A stretch of 16,261 nt of DNA from REEB95 sp035275845. GTDB lineage: Bacteria > Pseudomonadota > Alphaproteobacteria > ATCC43930 > CGMCC-115725. The position numbers and the translations under genes are program-made. Within the stretch, counting starts at the first letter, position 1. Every line of letters begins with the position of its first letter. Below, piece after piece: positions 12,636 through 16,261 of this stretch. The notes under the pieces were generated by a model. That model was not told the DNA's origin and searched no databases. It worked only from the letters and a program-made list of their open reading frames with translations. The stretch is from positions 1 to 16,261 of the forward strand of contig DATEMD010000159.1 in assembly GCA_035275845.1 (NCBI GenBank), written 5' to 3'.

Positions 12636-13622
12636 ATGACCGTGCTTGTCACCGGCGCCGCCGGCTTCATCGGTTACCACGTCTCCGCCGCGCTGCTAGC
12701 GCGCGGCGAACGCGTCGTCGGCGTCGACAACCTCAATCCCTACTATTCGGTGGCGCTGAAACGTGCGCGGTTGAAACGGCTCCAGACGCACCGCAACTTC
12801 GCCTTCCATCGGCTCGACCTGGCGGCGGCGGGTCGCGTTGAAGCCCTGACGAAGCGCGTACGCAGCATCGATCGCGTCGTGCACCTCGCCGCACAAGCCG
12901 GCGTACGCTACTCGCTCGATCATCCGCGCGCCTATGTGGCGTCCAATCTGGCGGCACAGCTCGAAGTGATGGAGGCCTGCCGCGCGCTCAAAGGCCTGAA
13001 GCATTTCGTCTATGCCAGCTCGTCGTCGGTCTATGGCGCTAATACCAAACTGCCCTTTGCCGAAGACGACCGGGTCGAGACACCGCAATCACTTTACGCC
13101 GCGACCAAGCGCGCCGACGAGCTGATGGCCTATTGCTACGCGCATCTCTATCGCATTCCGACCACTGGCCTGCGCTTCTTCACTGTCTATGGTCCTTGGG
13201 GCCGGCCCGACATGGCGGCGTGGCTCTTCGTTGACGCGATCGAGCGCGGCAAGCCGATCAAGCTGTTCAACGACGGCCGCATGCGCCGCGACTTCACCTA
13301 TATCGACGATATCGTATCGGGCGTGCTCGCCGCGCTCGACCGGCCGCCGTCCGATGGCGGATCCGGCACTCCGCCGCACCGGATCTACAATCTCGGCAAC
13401 AACCGGGCCGAGGATCTCGGCAATTTCGTCGCGGCGCTCGAAGCCGCCATGGGCAAAACCGCCAAGCGCCAGAACCTACCGATGCAAAAGGGCGACGTGC
13501 CGGCGACCTACGCCGACATCGCCGCCGCTCGCCGCGATCTTGGCTTTGCGCCACGCACGACGATCGATGTCGGCCTGCGCCGCTTCGTCGACTGGTATCG
13601 CGATTATCACAAGCGGCGCTAG
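12636..13622 (+). CDS. UDP-glucuronate 4-epimerase-like NAD-dependent epimerase
   Basis: A 328-residue extended short-chain dehydrogenase. The NAD motif G-A-A-G-F-I-G is at residues 7-13 with D31 at the end of strand two. The catalytic set is S129/S130 in A-S-S-S-S-V-Y-G and Y154-x3-K158 in L-Y-A-A-T-K. V-D-N-L-N-P-Y-Y-S-V-x-L-K-R-A-R-L (30-46), Q-A-G-V-R-Y-S-L (87-94) and F-F-T-V-Y-G-P-W-G-R-P-D-M-A (181-194) are diagnostic of UDP-glucuronate 4-epimerases such as LpsL/Gae, which make UDP-galacturonate for lipopolysaccharide or capsule. Length is normal. The protein is soluble or membrane-associated; no membrane helix is seen here. It lies divergent to the dehydrogenase and 13 bases from the convergent acyl-CoA synthetase stop. 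It would support envelope glycan synthesis, in keeping with OpgC nearby, though the link is only by proximity. Confidence 0.92.
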   Translation: MTVLVTGAAGFIGYHVSAALLARGERVVGVDNLNPYYSVALKRARLKRLQTHRNFAFHRLDLAAAGRVEALTKRVRSIDRVVHLAAQAGVRYSLDHPRAYVASNLAAQLEVMEACRALKGLKHFVYASSSSVYGANTKLPFAEDDRVETPQSLYAATKRADELMAYCYAHLYRIPTTGLRFFTVYGPWGRPDMAAWLFVDAIERGKPIKLFNDGRMRRDFTYIDDIVSGVLAALDRPPSDGGSGTPPHRIYNLGNNRAEDLGNFVAALEAAMGKTAKRQNLPMQKGDVPATYADIAAARRDLGFAPRTTIDVGLRRFVDWYRDYHKRR

Positions 13623-13635
13623 CCGCGCCGCCCGC

Positions 13636-15432
13636 TCAGCCGCCAGCCTTCTCGTAAAGCGCCGATAGCGCCTCGCCATACGTTTGGCGAATGACGTGGC
13701 GCCGTATTTTGAGTGTCGGCGTCATCTGGTGGTTGGCCGTTGTGAACGGCTCGCTGGCGATGAGGAAACGGCGAATGCGCTCGAACGGCGCCAGCGCGGC
13801 GTTGGCGCGTGTCACCGCCGCGGCCAGCGCTTCGCGAATGTCGGGTCGGTCGGCCAGCGGCGTATCGGTGGCGGCGCGATGCCGTCGCGCGCTCTCTTCG
13901 ATCAGATGTTGGCTCGGCACCAGGACCGCGACGAGGTAAGGTTGCCTGTCGCCGGCGACCATCGCCTGGCCGATCTCGGATTGCAGCGTCAGGCAGCCCT
14001 CGACGCGCGCGGGCGCGACCATTTCGCCGCCCGAGGTCTTGATGAAATCCTTCTTCCGGTCGGTGATAACCAGAAAGCCTTCGTTGTCGAGACGGCCGAC
14101 ATCGCCGGTATGCAACCAGCCGTTGGCAAGCGCACGCGCCGATGCCTCGGCATCGTTCCAATAGCCCTTCATCACATTGTCGCCGCGCACCAGGATTTCG
14201 CCGTCCTCGGCAAAGCCGATCTCGACGCCGAGCACCGGCAGGCCGACGGTATCGATCTTGATACGGTCGGGCGGATTGGCGCTGATCACCGGCGCCGCTT
14301 CGGTCTGGCCGTAGCCTTGCAGCAGCCGCAGGCCCAAGGCGAGAAAGAACCGGCCGATTTCCGGGTTGAGCGCGGCGCCGCCCGAAACCATCGCCTTGAG
14401 CCGGCCGCCGAAACGCGCCTTGATTTTGCGGCGTACCAGGACGTCGAGGATTGCGTCCGCGATGTGCTCGACCGGGCCGAGGCGGCCCCGCTGATCGTAG
14501 CGTTTGCGGCCGAGCGCCAGCGCCGCGAAAAACAGTCGCGCCTTGAGGCCGCCGTCGCGCTCGACCGCGCGCAGGATGCGCTGGTGGAACGCCTCATAGA
14601 GCCGTGGGACCGCCGTCATGATCGTCGGACGCGCCTCGATCAGGTTCGCGGCCAGCGTCTCCGCGCCCTCGGCGAAATAGATTTCGGCACCGAGCGAAAT
14701 CGGAAACATCATGCCGGCGGTGTGCTCGTAGGAATGCGACATCGGCAGGAACGACAGGAAGACCTCGTGGCCGAGGCCCAGCTTTTCGAGCAGGCCGAAG
14801 GCCGAACGGCAATTGGCCAGGACATTGCCGTGCGTCGTCATCACGCCCTTGGGCGCACCGCCGGTGCCCGAGGTGTAGATCAGGCAGGCGATGTCGTCGC
14901 GCCTGATCGCGCCGATCCAGTCCTCGACGTTGCCGGGCGAAGCGGCGCCGAGCGCGCGGACCGCCTGCCAGGAACGCGGCACAATCCGCGTCGGCACGTC
15001 GGCGTCGGGCGGCTCGATCGTCACGACGGCGGTGACACTCGACGATTGTGTCGCCGCCGGCAACACACGCCGCGCCAAAGCGGCGGTCGAGACGATCACG
15101 GCCTTGGCCGCGCAGTTGGTCATGACGTGGCGATAATCGTCGACCGTATGGGTCGTGTAGGCGGGCACCGTGATGCCGCCTGCGCTCATGATCGCGAAAT
15201 CGGCGATGACCCATTCGGGGCGGTTCTCAGCAACCAACACGACGCGATCGCCGCGGCCAATGCCGAGCGCGCGCAATCCCTTGGCGAGATCAGCGACTTG
15301 CTGCCGCGCTTCGCGCCAGTTCAGTGGGGTATAAGCGCCCGCCTGCTTTGCCCACAGGAACGGCCGGTCACCTTGGCGCGTTGCTTCGGCGAAAAACATC
15401 GCGGCGAGGTTGGGGCAGCTGTGGTAATCCAT
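13636..15432 (-). CDS. Long-chain acyl-CoA synthetase-like AMP-dependent ligase
   Basis: A 598-residue ANL-superfamily enzyme that activates a carboxylic acid, probably a long-chain fatty acid, as acyl-AMP and then acyl-CoA. Motifs in order: ATP-binding loop Y-T-S-G-T-G-G-A-P-K-G at 186-196, L-P-M-S-H-S-Y-E near 229-236, G-Y-G-Q-T-E at 373-378, T-G-D-V-G at 442-446, I-T-D-R-K-K-D at 456-462 and the catalytic lysine K575 in T-P-T-L-K near the end. In the ATP loop the usual S-G-T-T-G reads S-G-T-G-G. Length and the H-S-Y-E region fit the long-chain FadD/ACSL-type group, but the acid cannot be fixed by sight. No membrane helix. ATG 15432 has GGGGA upstream and a promoter TTGACG-N17-TATTTC. The gene is divergent from pepF. 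Confidence 0.92.
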   Translation of the reverse strand: MDYHSCPNLAAMFFAEATRQGDRPFLWAKQAGAYTPLNWREARQQVADLAKGLRALGIGRGDRVVLVAENRPEWVIADFAIMSAGGITVPAYTTHTVDDYRHVMTNCAAKAVIVSTAALARRVLPAATQSSSVTAVVTIEPPDADVPTRIVPRSWQAVRALGAASPGNVEDWIGAIRRDDIACLIYTSGTGGAPKGVMTTHGNVLANCRSAFGLLEKLGLGHEVFLSFLPMSHSYEHTAGMMFPISLGAEIYFAEGAETLAANLIEARPTIMTAVPRLYEAFHQRILRAVERDGGLKARLFFAALALGRKRYDQRGRLGPVEHIADAILDVLVRRKIKARFGGRLKAMVSGGAALNPEIGRFFLALGLRLLQGYGQTEAAPVISANPPDRIKIDTVGLPVLGVEIGFAEDGEILVRGDNVMKGYWNDAEASARALANGWLHTGDVGRLDNEGFLVITDRKKDFIKTSGGEMVAPARVEGCLTLQSEIGQAMVAGDRQPYLVAVLVPSQHLIEESARRHRAATDTPLADRPDIREALAAAVTRANAALAPFERIRRFLIASEPFTTANHQMTPTLKIRRHVIRQTYGEALSALYEKAGG

Positions 15433-15473
15433 CGGTCCCCGAATCGGCGCCGTTCTGGCTCGCGGATCCCTGC

Positions 15474-15502
15474 GAAATACAGGGCTTGCGCCCCGGCGTC
15501 AA
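15474..15502 (-). promoter_or_regulatory. Promoter for the acyl-CoA synthetase gene
   Basis: Read on the minus strand: TTGACG (15502-15497), 17 bases, then TATTTC (15479-15474). The -35 has five of six consensus bases; the -10 is weaker. Start of transcription near 15467 gives a leader of about 35 bases. A small inverted repeat, CCCTG (15468-15472)/CAGGG (15480-15484), brackets the -10 element and could bind a regulator. Confidence 0.5.
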
Positions 15503-15568
15503 TTTCCCGGTGACCGAGGTTCGGCGGCGATCCGACGGGCGGACGCAGCATTGCAGACGAGGCGGAAC

Positions 15569-16261
15569 ATGGCGGCGCAACGATCGACGGCGAAACGGAA
15601 GGGCCCCGCGCTCGGACGCTTGCCGGAATGGGACCTGAACGACCTTTATCCGGGGCCGGATAGCGCTGAATTGAAGCGTGACTTGGCGGAAGCGGACTCG
15701 TCGGCGCAACGGTTTCAGGCGGCGCATGCGGGCAAGCTTGCCGCGATTTCCGGAGCGGAGCTTGGCGCCGCGGTCCGCGAATTCGAGCGCATCCAGGAAT
15801 TGCTCGGGCGCGTGCTGAGTTACGCCTCGCTGCGCTATGCCGACGACCAGAGCGACCCCGAAAACGGCCGTTTCTTCCAGAACATGCAGGAGAAGGCGAC
15901 CGATATTTCGACCCGGTTGCTGTTTTTCACGCTCGAGCTCAACCGCGTCGACGACAAGGCGCTCGACGACAAGCTGCGTGCGCCCGAGTTGGCGCATTAT
16001 CGGCCGTGGTTGCGCGATCTGCGCGCCTTCCGGCCTTACCAGCTTTCGGACGAGTTGGAGAAGTTACTGCACGAGAAGGCGGTTGCCGGCCGTGCGGCAT
16101 GGACGCGGCTGTTTGATGAGACCAATGCCGCTTTGCGCTTTCCGGTCAAAGGCAAGCGGCTCACCGGCGCGGAGGCGCTCCATCTGCTCTCCGAGCCGAG
16201 CGGCGCGACGCGCAAGGCGGCGGCCAAGTCGATCGGCAAGGTCTTCGGCGACAATGCGTCG
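15569..16261 (+). CDS. pepF: Oligoendopeptidase F (M3 family), N-terminal part
   Basis: 231 codons are present and the frame is open to the end of the window. The sequence matches the N-terminal helical part of M3B peptidases: L-P-E-W-D-L-N-D-L-Y-P-G at residues 18-29 is the typical PepF opening. A-D-D-Q-S-D-P near 98-104 and L-F-F-T-L-E-L-N-R near 124-132 follow, then the L-x-x-L-R-A-F-R-P-Y-x-L-S-x-x-x-E-K-L-L-x-E-K segment near 150-173. The zinc-binding H-E-x-x-H lies further on, outside the window, so catalytic competence cannot be checked. The family cleaves short cytoplasmic peptides. ATG 15569 has a GAGGCGGA ribosome site just upstream. It is divergent from the acyl-CoA synthetase gene. 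Confidence 0.9.
   Translation, partial: MAAQRSTAKRKGPALGRLPEWDLNDLYPGPDSAELKRDLAEADSSAQRFQAAHAGKLAAISGAELGAAVREFERIQELLGRVLSYASLRYADDQSDPENGRFFQNMQEKATDISTRLLFFTLELNRVDDKALDDKLRAPELAHYRPWLRDLRAFRPYQLSDELEKLLHEKAVAGRAAWTRLFDETNAALRFPVKGKRLTGAEALHLLSEPSGATRKAAAKSIGKVFGDNAS

Noticed and set aside
13609..13630. GCGGC-GCTA-GCCGC hairpin at the epimerase stop as a terminator
   Set aside because: Five base pairs with no T tract, within GC-rich coding sequence; likely chance.
13684..15513. 609-codon plus-strand open frame opposite the acyl-CoA synthetase
   Set aside because: It is antisense to a complete enzyme with all motifs, has shadow-type composition, and includes no recognisable domain.
1..16261. 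CRISPR array, tRNA, insertion sequence, phage or defence island
   Set aside because: No spaced direct repeats, no tRNA cloverleaf, no transposase or integrase, and no toxin, nuclease or restriction motifs were found on either strand.

Overview
This window is GC-rich chromosomal DNA from a bacterium that is most likely an alphaproteobacterium. The markers are a proton-pumping transhydrogenase whose alpha subunit is split into two proteins (PntAA and PntAB), a COQ9-family ubiquinone-biosynthesis protein, a DUF465/YdcH small protein, and OpgC next to exported SGNH proteins. I cannot fix the order from sequence alone; a Rhodospirillales- or Hyphomicrobiales-like organism fits. Coding density is very high, no intergenic gap exceeds about 200 bases, and I see no tRNA, rRNA, insertion sequence, phage gene, CRISPR array or integration scar.

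Layout. Positions 1-199 (-) hold the start of a phosphofructokinase. A short divergent region leads into a DUF465 protein (344-547) and then the purine pair purE-purK (616-2171), which overlap by ATGA. On the opposite strand, ending tail-to-tail with purK in a 4-base overlap, lie a COQ9-family protein and a peptide deformylase (2168-3374). Divergent from these is rpsU (3568-3771), closed by a strong bidirectional terminator. Then comes the minus-strand operon pntAA-pntAB-pntB (6688 down to 3849), with a small exported protein upstream (6789-7028).

The middle of the window (7212-11458, +) is the most interesting part. It has an ECF sigma factor with an overlapping membrane anti-sigma factor, then an OpgC-type membrane acyltransferase followed closely by two tandem, paralogous, exported SGNH-fold proteins. 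The second SGNH protein keeps every catalytic block. The first has lost the nucleophilic serine, the oxyanion-hole asparagine and the catalytic histidine, yet keeps the fold signature and two cysteines shared with its neighbour. OpgC carries an R-x10-H motif like acyltransferase-3 proteins, so OpgC plus the SGNH pair resembles a split version of fused AT3-SGNH enzymes that decorate envelope glycans. Control by the adjacent ECF system is plausible but unproven.

The right end holds a zinc alcohol dehydrogenase (-), a divergent UDP-glucuronate 4-epimerase-like enzyme (+), an AMP-forming acyl-CoA synthetase (-) and the first 231 codons of an oligoendopeptidase F (+), which runs off the window.
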